From positions 1 to 40,972 of the forward strand of contig SVFE01000018.1 in NCBI GenBank assembly GCA_015057055.1: a DNA stretch of 40,972 nt. Direction: 5' to 3'. This document shows positions 1 through 7,224 of this stretch, one piece after another. The first letter of the stretch is position 1. The number at the start of each line of letters is the position of its first letter. Both the position numbers and the translations under genes were made by a program. This DNA is from Lachnospiraceae bacterium. Lineage in GTDB: Bacteria > Bacillota > Clostridia > Lachnospirales > Lachnospiraceae. Below the pieces are notes generated by a model. It had not been told where the DNA came from, did no database searches, and saw nothing but the letters and a program-made list of their open reading frames with translations.

Positions 1-127
1 AATGAAAGAAGGAAGCGGTATCGGTTTGTATGAAGCCAAACAAATTGCGTTGCGTTTGTCGGGAGATGTGTTTGGGCGATATATGAAAGATGCGGAAGGG
101 ATGGAGTTTGTTTTATACATTCCGTAG
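1..127 (+). CDS. C-terminal fragment of a sensor histidine kinase (runs in from upstream)
   Basis: An open frame enters from the left edge and stops at TAG 125-127, leaving about 41 residues. The fragment contains GSGIGLYEAKQIA, which matches the G2 box and following helix of HATPase_c domains of histidine kinases, then a short strand ending in VLYIP, as these domains usually end. The ATP-binding N and G1 boxes, the phosphorylated His and any sensor region lie outside the window, so the signal and partner cannot be stated. The frame stays open for about 39 codons after the stop, without a recognisable domain. Family assignment is moderately sure because the fragment is short. Confidence 0.6.
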   Translation, partial: MKEGSGIGLYEAKQIALRLSGDVFGRYMKDAEGMEFVLYIP

Positions 128-155
128 AAGATATCCTTACAGGCTACAAGTAAGA

Positions 156-437
156 ATGAATACAAGAAGAGAGCAGAGGTCAGAATATCTGAGACTTATA
201 AGGACGAAAAGATGCAGAAGCGATTATGGAAGGAGGGAAGCTTTGAACAAGGAATTTGAACGCTGCTGCACATTCCTGGCCGAGATGATGGGAAAATACG
301 GAGCATTGGTTTTGCGAGATATCGCAGTAGAGATTCAGTACGAACCGGAAACTTGGTGTGATGATGCAGAGGGAAAAAGACTTCGGTATGAAGCTTATGC
401 GAGAAGATTTATGAAGCGGTTTGAGAAAGCAGCATAA
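156..437 (+). CDS. Small hypothetical protein, possibly a remnant
   Basis: A 93-residue frame beginning at ATG 156 (an earlier in-frame ATG at 90 would overlap the kinase end). It is rich in charged residues and ends in a basic helix (RRFMKRFEKAA). The part from about residue 30, starting LNKEFERCCTFLAEMM, reads like a natural amphipathic helical protein. The first 30 residues are arginine-rich and less natural, and the kinase frame is also open across them, so the gene may be a frameshifted or truncated remnant. There is no good Shine-Dalgarno sequence before 156. I do not recognise the family. Confidence 0.35.
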   Translation: MNTRREQRSEYLRLIRTKRCRSDYGRREALNKEFERCCTFLAEMMGKYGALVLRDIAVEIQYEPETWCDDAEGKRLRYEAYARRFMKRFEKAA

Positions 438-587
438 GTATTACCGGCATCCTGCGAGAGTGGGATGTATACATACGATGGAGCGTTCAAAAATTATGTT
501 AATTAATGGAAAATGTTTTGGTATACGAAAGCTATTAATGGCTATTAAATATATAATGAATATATACGAAATAAGCAAAATGAAATT

Positions 588-632
588 AAAGGGAATGCAG
601 GTAAAAAATAAAAAAGTACCTACATTCCCTTT
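588..632 (+). terminator. Inverted repeat, probable terminator upstream of the abiE promoter
   Basis: Arms 588-603 and 617-632 are complementary at 15 of 16 positions (AAAGGGAATGCAGGTA against its near-perfect complement) around an A-rich 13-nt loop. The second arm is followed by TTAAAAATTC, so it lacks a long T tract on the plus strand. It lies just before the -35 box of the abiE promoter and could insulate the operon from upstream transcription. The stretch from about 438 to 587 has no convincing gene. Confidence 0.5.
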
Positions 633-640
633 AAAAATTC

Positions 641-668
641 TTGACAGTGTTTTGCGGTATGATATAAT
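641..668 (+). promoter_or_regulatory. Sigma-A promoter of the abiE operon
   Basis: TTGACA (641-646) and TATAAT (663-668) are both exact consensus hexamers, separated by 16 nt. Transcription would start near 675, immediately before or within the palindrome at 677-703, and the abiEi start codon follows about 55 nt later. Confidence 0.8.
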
Positions 669-676
669 TGGAGTAA

Positions 677-703
677 AAGTAGGTAAAATGCATTTTAATA
701 CTT
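677..703. promoter_or_regulatory. Palindromic candidate operator for AbiEi autorepression
   Basis: A perfect 14-bp palindrome TAAAATGCATTTTA (684-697) sits inside a longer imperfect one flanked by AAGTA and TACTT (677-703). It overlaps the expected transcription start of the abiE promoter. AbiEi antitoxins of characterised type IV systems repress their own operon through inverted repeats in the promoter, so this is the obvious candidate site. Binding is inferred from position and symmetry only. Confidence 0.5.
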
Positions 704-730
704 ACATTTACTTGAAGGAAGGTGAAGAAA

Positions 731-1273
731 ATGCTACTGTCATATCAGGAATGTTTGAAAAAATATGGAACGGATTATAAAATTAAAAAATGTCTTCAAG
801 AAGGGGAACTGTATGTAAAAGAAAAGGGAATTTATTCAGATAAGAGATATGTACCGGAGCTGGAGATTATTTCTAAGAAATATCCCAATGCAATTATTAC
901 GCTGAATAGTGCCTTTTATTATTATGGTTTAACGGATACCATACCTGATTTTTATTATGTTGCCACACCGAAAAACACAAGAAAAATCAGTGATGAAAGG
1001 GTGAAGCAATTTTATGAAAATAGCAAAGCCTTTGACATGGGAAAAACCAAGATGAATTATGATGGTGTGGATATTGTGATTTATGATAAAGAGCGTCTTC
1101 TTGTGGAATTGATACGAAATAAAAGAAAATTTTCTTTTGATTTTTATAAAGAAATAATTGCGAGTTATAGAAGAATTGTTCATGAGTTGGATATGACTTT
1201 AGTTGCGGAATATGCGTATGAATTACCAAAATCCAACACGGTTATGGAGACCTTAAGATTGGAGGTTTTATAA
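731..1273 (+). CDS. abiEi: AbiEi-like antitoxin/transcriptional regulator (type IV toxin-antitoxin)
   Basis: A 180-residue protein with the layout of AbiEi antitoxins. An N-terminal winged-helix segment (about residues 1-50) is followed by ITLNSAFYYYGLTD, typical of the family, and then by an alpha/beta C-terminal domain with VDIVIYDKERLLVELIRNK. In characterised systems the N-terminal part represses the operon and the C-terminal part is needed to neutralise the toxin. The ATG at 731 is preferred over the in-frame GTG at 722 because AGGTG at 720-724 is an ideal ribosome binding site for it. The stop codon overlaps the toxin start as TAATG, so the two genes are translationally coupled. Family call is good; phage-defence activity is not shown. 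Confidence 0.75.
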   Translation: MLLSYQECLKKYGTDYKIKKCLQEGELYVKEKGIYSDKRYVPELEIISKKYPNAIITLNSAFYYYGLTDTIPDFYYVATPKNTRKISDERVKQFYENSKAFDMGKTKMNYDGVDIVIYDKERLLVELIRNKRKFSFDFYKEIIASYRRIVHELDMTLVAEYAYELPKSNTVMETLRLEVL

Positions 1274-2076
1274 TGATTAATATACAGAAGTTGATTGAGG
1301 AAGCAAATGAAAACGGTTATCAGGGAGATAAGGCATCTGCGAAAGTATGCCAGGATATTGTATTAAAAGCATTATCAGTTGGACCGCTGAGTAGAAATGT
1401 AACAATTAAGGGTGGTGTGGTTATGCGCAGCAAGACCAATAATGTTAGAAGAGCTACGCAGGACTTGGACATTGATTTTATTAAGTATTCCTTGGCAGAT
1501 GAATCGATAGATGCGTTTATAAGCAAGCTGAATTGTCTTGACGATATCAAAATCAGCAGATTAGGCAAAATTGAAGAGTTGAATCAACAGGATTATAGCG
1601 GAAAGCAGGTATTCATTTTGATTGAAGATACAGAGGGGAATCAAGTCAGAAGTAAGATTGATTTAGGTGTACATAATCGATTTGAATTTGAGCAGGAAGA
1701 ATATTGTTTCGATATTGCGTACGATGATGAAGGAGCAAGCTTGTTGATTAATTCTGATGAGCAGATGTTAGCAGAAAAATTGCGCTCGCTTCTTAAATTT
1801 GGGCCATTTTCAACAAGGTATAAGGATGTATATGATATGTATTACTTGAAGGATTCTGTTAATAGAGAAAAATTGATGATAGCTTTGGATACATATATAT
1901 TTGGTGACACAACGATGAAGGAAAATACAGTGGATGATATAGTTAGGAGATTAAAAATCGCTTTTAGTGATAAGAGTTACATTCATAGACTTGATACTTC
2001 AGATAAAAGATGGATTGATGAAGAAATTGGTGTTGTAACGGAGGGGATTTTGGAGTTTATGGGGAAATTTTGTTAA
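1273..2076 (+). CDS. abiEii: AbiEii-like nucleotidyltransferase toxin (type IV toxin-antitoxin)
   Basis: A 267-residue protein of the AbiEii/DUF1814 nucleotidyltransferase family. Visible motifs in order are KGGVVMR with the Gly pair 47-48, TQDLDIDF with catalytic Asp 64 and 66, RSKIDLG with the third Asp 130, and EQMLAEKL (163-170) followed by TRYKDVYDMYYL, the family's motif IV. Characterised members block growth by nucleotide transfer, for example to tRNA acceptor ends, and are antagonised by the cognate AbiEi without stable complex formation. Start overlaps the antitoxin stop by one base. Length is normal and all key residues are present, so it is probably active. Confidence 0.8.
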   Translation: MINIQKLIEEANENGYQGDKASAKVCQDIVLKALSVGPLSRNVTIKGGVVMRSKTNNVRRATQDLDIDFIKYSLADESIDAFISKLNCLDDIKISRLGKIEELNQQDYSGKQVFILIEDTEGNQVRSKIDLGVHNRFEFEQEEYCFDIAYDDEGASLLINSDEQMLAEKLRSLLKFGPFSTRYKDVYDMYYLKDSVNREKLMIALDTYIFGDTTMKENTVDDIVRRLKIAFSDKSYIHRLDTSDKRWIDEEIGVVTEGILEFMGKFC

Positions 2077-2096
2077 ATAAGAGTAATTAGGTATAT

Positions 2097-2123
2097 CTCG
2101 GTAGAGTTTTAGCTTTTACCGAG
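2097..2123 (+). terminator. Weak hairpin after the abiE operon
   Basis: CTCGGTA (2097-2103) pairs with TACCGAG (2117-2123) across a 13-nt T-rich loop. Only GTTTGCTT follows, so it is a weak intrinsic terminator at best. It begins 20 nt after the abiEii stop. Confidence 0.4.
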
Positions 2124-2231
2124 GTTTGCTTATAAGAAACGGTGTTGAGAGGTAGTTGGAACAGATGTATAGTTACGTTGGGACGATGAAAAAACATATG
2201 AAATCAATGCATAAGATTGGAGGATGTTTAC

Positions 2232-2552
2232 ATGGAAGTTTCAAAAAGCGACTGGAAATTATTCAGAGAGCGCATTGGTGATTGGCAGGAAGCGTATATG
2301 GAACGCTTGGTTAAGGAATATGTGGATTTATTAGTTGGAGAAGAAAATGCTTCAGATAAGTTTTGGATGTTGGAAGAACGAATAAAAAAGGATAAGAAAC
2401 ATCCGGGAGTAATCCTTGAATTAAGCAAAGGGAATATGGTCTTTGATATTGTGGCACTGATTAATAGTGGAGTAATTACAACTGCAGATTTGGAAGGTTT
2501 TAGTGATGAATTAAAAGAAAGTGTAGCATATTTTACGATTGATGGCATATAA
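2232..2552 (+). CDS. Small conserved orphan protein of unknown function
   Basis: A 106-residue soluble, charged protein with no signal peptide or membrane segment. It opens with SKSDWKLFRERIGDWQEAYMERLVKEY and ends in two predicted helices around VITTADLEGFSDELKESV. I recall similar short proteins in Firmicute genomes, sometimes misannotated as multidrug transporters, but I know no function. TTGGAGG at 2217-2223 places the start at ATG 2232 rather than the in-frame TTG at 2217. It stands alone between the abiE operon and the ORF6N remnant. Confidence 0.6.
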   Translation: MEVSKSDWKLFRERIGDWQEAYMERLVKEYVDLLVGEENASDKFWMLEERIKKDKKHPGVILELSKGNMVFDIVALINSGVITTADLEGFSDELKESVAYFTIDGI

Positions 2553-2672
2553 GGTTGAGATAGAGCAGTTGGCGGACAAAAGAAATAAGGATGATAAGGA
2601 AAATGCATAACTAATCGATAGTGTGTTGGCAATTGTGCTGCAAGCTGTTGCGCAATTTGTAGGAGAAATGCT

Positions 2673-3295
2673 ATGGCAGAAAATACGGAATTAATGACGA
2701 TAGATAATATATGTAATAGAGTTTATTTCATAAGAGGCCAGCAGGTGATGCTGGATTGTGATTTGGCTGAGATTTATGGATATGAAGTAAAACGTTTGAA
2801 TGAGCAGGTAAAACGTAATATCACAAGATTTCCGGAAGATTTTATGTTTCAGTTGACAACAGAAGAAGATGAGATCTTGAAGTCGCAAATTGCGACTTCA
2901 AGTTGGGGTGGAAAAAGAAAACTTCCGTATGCATTTACGGAACAAGGCATTTATATGCTTGCTACAGTTCTAAGAGGAGAACTTGCGGAACAACAAAGCA
3001 TTTTTATAATGCGTGCGTTTCGCGAGATGCGTCATTATATAAAGCAAAATTAACAGTTTGTTACACAGTCTGAGATGCGGCTTGTTACGGCAAAAGTATC
3101 GGAGATATCAGTGCAGATTGCCATGACAGATTGATCGTTCTGGATTATGGTTTTCCTACAGAACAGGCATATCATTGCGGTGCGTCCAGTAAAGATGCGG
3201 GGAAGAAACTTTGCGCCATAAATGTGATATCAGAAACAAACATGATTCATCCGGTAATCGATAAATTGCTATTCGCTCCGGACAAACCGATATAG
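2673..3295 (+). pseudogene. Decayed ORF6N-domain regulatory protein
   Basis: The first 126 codons form a complete ORF6N domain (RGQQVMLDCDLAEIYGYEVKR near the N terminus, RFPEDFMFQLT, and LPYAFTEQGIYML). ORF6N is a DNA-binding-associated domain of phage-type and mobile-element proteins. TAA at 3051-3053 then interrupts the gene, but the same frame continues with QFVTQSEMRLVTAKVSEISVQIAMTD, the expected helical region after the domain. In another frame from about 3107, the sequence HDRLIVLDYGFPTEQ, then HCGASSKDAGKK and a tail ending at TAG 3293-3295, resembles the C-terminal domain of full-length ORF6N proteins. About 100 or more residues between the two parts are missing. The gene therefore carries a nonsense mutation and an internal frame-changing deletion. 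The 126-residue N-terminal product could still be made. Confidence 0.7.
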
Positions 3296-3300
3296 CAATA

Positions 3301-3329
3301 TTGACAAAGAAAAGTTCGCGTGCTAGAAT
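3301..3329 (+). promoter_or_regulatory. Strong sigma-A promoter of the P-loop/GNAT leader transcript
   Basis: TTGACA (3301-3306), a 17-nt spacer, and TAGAAT (3324-3329) preceded by TGC as an extended -10. The next large gene starts about 275 nt after the expected transcription start near 3336, which leaves a long untranslated leader. Confidence 0.75.
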
Positions 3330-3344
3330 GACGGTATCTTAAAG

Positions 3345-3584
3345 AGAGAGGTGAAACGATGTTTAGATAGTCTGCTTTTGATTGCATGAATGTATACGTA
3401 GTATGAGCGGTGTTGCTCATGCTGTTTGTCATGTTGCCAAAAGTGGATTATGTTCTCATAACCTCTCTTTTTGTGTGCAAAAAAGGATTACTTTGGTAGG
3501 GGATACCCTCCTTAGGTAATTACTATCAGCGGTTATGGTATGTAATGGAACTGTTTGGCAACGAATGGTTCTTTTTTGATTTTT
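3345..3584 (+). promoter_or_regulatory. Structured leader with candidate transcription attenuator
   Basis: The leader contains several complementary segments. AGAGAGGT (3345-3352) lies in the ribosome binding site of a 3-codon ORF and pairs with ACCTCTCT (3461-3468), which is followed by T residues. CCAAAAGT (3437-3444) can pair with ACTTTGG (3490-3496), while the overlapping GTTGCCAAA (3433-3441) can pair with TTTGGCAAC (3554-3562). These two pairings exclude each other. A 10-bp hairpin with one bulge spans 3519-3546. GAAC (3548-3551) pairs with GTTC (3568-3571), directly followed by CTTTTTTGATTTTT, resembling an intrinsic terminator. The layout is that of leader-peptide attenuators upstream of antibiotic-resistance genes. 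No inducer can be read from the sequence. Confidence 0.5.
3359..3370 (+). CDS. Putative three-residue leader peptide (Met-Phe-Arg)
   Basis: ATG TTT AGA TAG follows AGAGAGAGGTG, a strong ribosome binding site with no other start codon to serve. Its ribosome binding site is one arm of the 3345-3352/3461-3468 pairing, so translation or stalling here could change the fold of the leader. A longer 38-codon frame (3403-3519) also exists in the leader but lacks a ribosome binding site. Confidence 0.35.
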   Translation: MFR

Positions 3585-3611
3585 ACGGAAAGTAAGGAAT
3601 AGGAGAGTTGT

Positions 3612-4886
3612 ATGAAAAACATATTTGTTGAAGGTATTCAGGGTGCCGGCAAAAGCACCCTGGTAAATAATATTATGAAGTGGAATCCGAAACTTCGGGT
3701 ATGCCGGGAAGGGGACTATTCTCCGGTGGAGTTGGCTTGGTGCACGTATATGTCGAAGCAGGAATATGAGGCTGTTTTGGAAAAATACAAGCCAATAAAG
3801 GATGAAATTGTAAAAAATACGGTTGAGGAACAGGGAAAATATATCATTTCTTACACAAAAATTATCACTGACATTCCGGGATTTCACAAGGATTTGGAGA
3901 ATTATGAAGTTTATAACGGGCGAAAACCGCTGGCAGAACTAAAGGAGATTGTGGCAACAAGGTATAAAAATTTTACCGATACCGCATATTTGTTTGAATG
4001 TTCGTTCTTTCAAAATATCATGGAAGATTTGATTTTGTTTCATATGCTTAGTGACGATGAGATCAAGGCGTTTTACCGTGAACTATGGGAATGCATTGAT
4101 GCCAAGAATTTTATGCTGTTTTACCTCTTCAGTGATAATCCGGAAGAGAATATTAACGTGATTCGAAAGGAGCGTTCGGATGAGGCGGGAACCGAACTGT
4201 GGTATCCGATGATGCTTGCTTATTTGGCGGACTCGCCCTACGGAAGGAAACACGGATACAGTTCCTTTGCGGATTTAATCAGGCATTTTCAACACAGACA
4301 AGCTTTGGAGTTAAGTATTATTAAGGAAATCGTAGGAAAAAATGCAGTGATTCTTCCGGCAAAAGAATACGATGCAGAGCAAATCAGGGCGTTACTTGGG
4401 GCGTCGGAACAAAGCAATTATCGTATCCGGCGAATTAACCAAAGGGAGATTGCCTTATTGGACGATTTTCTTTACGAAGCAATTTTTATTCCGGAAGGGG
4501 TGGATGCGCCGCCAAGAGAGATTATTAATGCACCGGAATTACAGGTTTATGTGAAGGATTTTGGCAGGCAGGAAGGCGATATATGCTTTGTTGCCGAAGT
4601 AGAGGAAAAGATTGTGGGCGCCGTTTGGGTCCGCATTATGGAGGACTACGGACATGTGGAAGAGGGAGTCCCTTCCTTTGCAATATCGCTGTATAACGAG
4701 TACCGCGGGCGCGGAATCGGAACGGTGATGATGAAACGGATGCTGGCGGAATTGAAAGCCGAAGGGTATCTAAAAACCTCGCTGGCGGTACAGAAAGCAA
4801 ATTATGCAGTGAAAATGTACAAAAACGTCGGCTTTGAGATAGTAGATGAAAACGAAGAAGAGTATATTATGGTGTGCGTATTGTAA
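3612..4886 (+). CDS. P-loop NTPase/GNAT acetyltransferase fusion
   Basis: A 424-residue two-domain protein. Residues 1 to about 265 form a small-molecule-kinase-like P-loop domain with Walker A GIQGAGKST at 8-16. I recall this part as an uncharacterised clostridial NTPase. Residues from about 270 to the end are a GNAT N-acetyltransferase. They carry the acetyl-CoA-binding motif YRGRGIGT, preceded by a beta strand VGAVWVRI and followed by VKMYKNVGFEIV, the usual GNAT end. Joining a kinase-like domain to an acetyltransferase recalls bifunctional drug-modifying enzymes, but no drug-kinase signature is seen and the substrate is unknown. AGGAG at 3601-3605 fixes the start. A second acetyltransferase follows 63 nt downstream. 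Expression is probably controlled by the leader at 3345-3584. Confidence 0.7.
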   Translation: MKNIFVEGIQGAGKSTLVNNIMKWNPKLRVCREGDYSPVELAWCTYMSKQEYEAVLEKYKPIKDEIVKNTVEEQGKYIISYTKIITDIPGFHKDLENYEVYNGRKPLAELKEIVATRYKNFTDTAYLFECSFFQNIMEDLILFHMLSDDEIKAFYRELWECIDAKNFMLFYLFSDNPEENINVIRKERSDEAGTELWYPMMLAYLADSPYGRKHGYSSFADLIRHFQHRQALELSIIKEIVGKNAVILPAKEYDAEQIRALLGASEQSNYRIRRINQREIALLDDFLYEAIFIPEGVDAPPREIINAPELQVYVKDFGRQEGDICFVAEVEEKIVGAVWVRIMEDYGHVEEGVPSFAISLYNEYRGRGIGTVMMKRMLAELKAEGYLKTSLAVQKANYAVKMYKNVGFEIVDENEEEYIMVCVL

Positions 4887-4949
4887 CTGGGTGGCATGCG
4901 GTCACACGGTTGCATAGTTTACAAATAGTCACGGAAACGGAGGTTTCAA

Positions 4950-5696
4950 ATGAAACAGAAAGTAATTCGAGAAGTGTTTGCTGATTGGGAAGAAACCCTT
5001 ATATGGTCTTGTCTGCAAGGCATAATGGGCGAGGTATATGCCAATGATGCAGAGGATGCTGCCATGGCAATCCTCGGAGATTTTGCATTTTACGCAGGAA
5101 AACCAAGGGAAGAAGTAGTTCGATTTAAACCGGAAACCTGCAAAAAGGACTTTATAATTATGGTTCCGCAAAATGCAGAATGGGGAAATCTGATTGAAAA
5201 ATGCTACGGCGACAAAGCGAAGAAAGTAACGCGATATGCCATTAAAAAAGAGCCGGACGTATTTGATAAAAAGAAGCTGGAGCAGGTTGTTTGTAACCTG
5301 CCTTCCGGCTATGAATTAAAGATGATAGAAGAAGCGGAATATCAGTTCTGCCAAAACTGCGGCTGGTCCGGAGATTTGGTGTCCCAATACAAAGACTATG
5401 AAACATACAAAGCATTAGGCCTTGGCGTGGTTGCTCTTAAGGACGGTGAGCCGGTTGCCGGAGCCTCCTCCTACAGCACCTACGACAAAGGAATTGAGAT
5501 AGAAATTGATACCAGGGAAGACCACCGAAGGAAAGGATTGGCATACGCCTGCGGTGCCAAGCTCATATTGGAATGTCTGGAAAGAGGCCGGTATCCCAGC
5601 TGGGATGCCCAGAATCTATGGTCGGTTGCTTTGGCAGAAAAGCTGGGTTATCATTTTAGCCATGAATATACGGCGTACGAGGTGGAAGGATATTAA
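4950..5696 (+). CDS. GNAT acetyltransferase, ZmaR-like (PF12746 type)
   Basis: A 248-residue protein whose C-terminal half carries EIEIDTREDHRRKGLAYACG, then CLERGRYPSWDAQN and LAEKLGY. This is the arrangement of the GNAT_acetyltran family that includes ZmaR, the zwittermicin A self-resistance acetyltransferase. The catalytic domain is about residues 125-248, and residues 1-120 form the family's variable N-terminal part. GGAGG before ATG 4950 supports the start. It lies 63 nt after the P-loop/GNAT fusion on the same strand and probably shares its transcript. The real substrate is unknown; most family members are uncharacterised. Confidence 0.75.
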   Translation: MKQKVIREVFADWEETLIWSCLQGIMGEVYANDAEDAAMAILGDFAFYAGKPREEVVRFKPETCKKDFIIMVPQNAEWGNLIEKCYGDKAKKVTRYAIKKEPDVFDKKKLEQVVCNLPSGYELKMIEEAEYQFCQNCGWSGDLVSQYKDYETYKALGLGVVALKDGEPVAGASSYSTYDKGIEIEIDTREDHRRKGLAYACGAKLILECLERGRYPSWDAQNLWSVALAEKLGYHFSHEYTAYEVEGY

Positions 5697-5724
5697 GGGG
5701 ACGAAAGACTTGGAAGGATGACTG

Positions 5725-5742
5725 TTCTTCTTAATTGAAGAA
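5725..5742 (+). terminator. Short hairpin after the acetyltransferase pair
   Basis: TTCTTC (5725-5730) pairs with GAAGAA (5737-5742), followed by GCATTGTGTTTTTTC. It is small and AT-rich, so only a weak terminator, but it is the only candidate between the acetyltransferase and the next promoter. Confidence 0.35.
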
Positions 5743-5770
5743 GCATTGTGTTTTTTCTCCCATATTTTCC

Positions 5771-5799
5771 TTTACTTTTGCATTGGAAAGGGGTATGAT
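5771..5799 (+). promoter_or_regulatory. Candidate promoter of the permease/kinase pair
   Basis: TTTACT (5771-5776) and TATGAT (5794-5799) are separated by 17 nt. Both boxes deviate slightly from consensus. The permease start follows about 57 nt after the -10 box. Confidence 0.5.
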
Positions 5800-5855
5800 T
5801 GTAGTCGTTTGGGGATTTTGCTCCGGAAAATAAAATGGGAAAAGAGGAAGAGAAA

Positions 5856-7211
5856 ATGTTGGCACAAATTTTAGCTGTAACGATTTTTATTGCTATGTTT
5901 GTTCTCATTATTACGGAAGTGGTGGAGCGCCATATTATCACCCTTGCGGCAGGTGCGCTTACGCTTCTTTTGGTTTTCGGTCTGGGCATGCAAAGTATGG
6001 ATGCTGTTTGGTCGACGCTGAATCTTCATCCGATGATTACGTTGGATTTTTGGTATGCAGCGGGCGAAGCGCATGAAGAAGCTACCGGCATCAATTGGGC
6101 AACGATTATTTTCATTGCCGGAATGATGATTATGGTAGAGGGCATGGCTCACGTAGGATTTTTCCGTTGGCTTTGTATGAGAATTGCAAAAATGGTGAAT
6201 TACAAAGTTATCCCTATTTTTATGACGTTTATGGTTTTGTCCTTTATTCTTGCCATGTTTATTGACAGTATTACGGTAATTCTTTTCCTGGCGGCGGTAA
6301 CGATTGAGTTATCCCAACTTTTGAAATTTAACCCGGTGTCCATGATATTGGCGGAAGTGTTCTGCGCAAACCTCGGTGGTTCGGCAACCATGTGCGGAGA
6401 TCCGCCCAACATTATTATTGGTACATCTCTGGGATATTCTTTCGCTGATTTTATTTTAAATACCGGGCTGATTGCACTGGTTGCTTTGGTTTTTGTGTTG
6501 GTATATTTTTATCTGGTTTGCAGAAAAGAGTTGTCCACTACGGTGGGGAAAGCACAGGATCCTTCCACTTTCCCGAAACCGGAAGATGCAATTACCAGTA
6601 AAAGCGGATTTGCTGCAAGCACCATTATCTTTTTTGTTGCAATTATACTGCTGGTAACGCATGCGCAAACCGGACTTACGGTTGCATTTATCGGTGTGGC
6701 TGTGGCTATTGCAACGCTGATTGTTTCCGGAAAAGCAGCGCTTACTATTTTAAAAAAGGTGGACTATAAAACGCTTCTTTTCTTTATTGGTTTGTTTGTT
6801 GTTGTGGGTGGTTTGGAAGAAACCGGAATTTTAAAGATATTTGCTGGGTATATTGGTGATGTTTGCGGTGGAAACATCCACCTGATGGTGGCAATTATTC
6901 TTTGGGTATCGGCCATCGCCAGTGCATTTGTTGATAATATTCCTTTTGCGGCAACGATGATTCCGGTTATCAAAAATCTTGCAATTACGCAAGGGGTAAA
7001 CTTGGATATATTGTCATGGACCTTGGCGATCGGCACAGATATCGGTGGTAGTGCAACACCGATCGGCGCATCTGCCAATGTTGTGGGAATTGCTACAGCG
7101 GCTAAAGAAGGTCACATAATTAAGTGGGGAAAGTATTGCAAATTGATGGTTCCTGCGACTATAATAGTATTAGGAATAGCAACGGTTATGCTATTTGCAA
7201 GATATTTGTAA
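5856..7211 (+). CDS. SLC13/NhaD-type ion transporter permease
   Basis: A 451-residue membrane protein with about 11-12 hydrophobic segments, of the ion transporter superfamily (ArsB/NhaD/SLC13). The two re-entrant signature loops are visible and related to each other: GGSATMCGDPPNIIIGTSLG in the first half and GGSATPIGASANVVG in the second. AMFIDSITVILFLA and SAFVDNIPFAATMI are the matching Asp/Asn-containing helices of the two repeats. NhaD-like Na+/H+ exchange or anion uptake are both possible; the sequence does not decide. ATG 5856 is preferred to the in-frame ATG at 5835 because GAGGAAG lies just upstream of it. A cytidylate-kinase-like gene follows after 13 nt and is probably co-transcribed. 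Confidence 0.75.
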   Translation: MLAQILAVTIFIAMFVLIITEVVERHIITLAAGALTLLLVFGLGMQSMDAVWSTLNLHPMITLDFWYAAGEAHEEATGINWATIIFIAGMMIMVEGMAHVGFFRWLCMRIAKMVNYKVIPIFMTFMVLSFILAMFIDSITVILFLAAVTIELSQLLKFNPVSMILAEVFCANLGGSATMCGDPPNIIIGTSLGYSFADFILNTGLIALVALVFVLVYFYLVCRKELSTTVGKAQDPSTFPKPEDAITSKSGFAASTIIFFVAIILLVTHAQTGLTVAFIGVAVAIATLIVSGKAALTILKKVDYKTLLFFIGLFVVVGGLEETGILKIFAGYIGDVCGGNIHLMVAIILWVSAIASAFVDNIPFAATMIPVIKNLAITQGVNLDILSWTLAIGTDIGGSATPIGASANVVGIATAAKEGHIIKWGKYCKLMVPATIIVLGIATVMLFARYL

Positions 7212-7224
7212 AAGGAGGGGTTAT

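Noticed and set aside
421-780. 119-codon frame on the plus strand
   Set aside because: It spans the inverted repeat, the abiE promoter and operator and the start of abiEi, has no ribosome binding site, and its composition is not protein-like.
2542-2610. 22-codon frame (MAYKVEIEQL...) overlapping the end of the small orphan gene
   Set aside because: No ribosome binding site and too short to judge; possibly a remnant.
3403-3519. 38-codon frame inside the attenuator-like leader
   Set aside because: No ribosome binding site; kept only as a possible alternative leader ORF in the evidence text.
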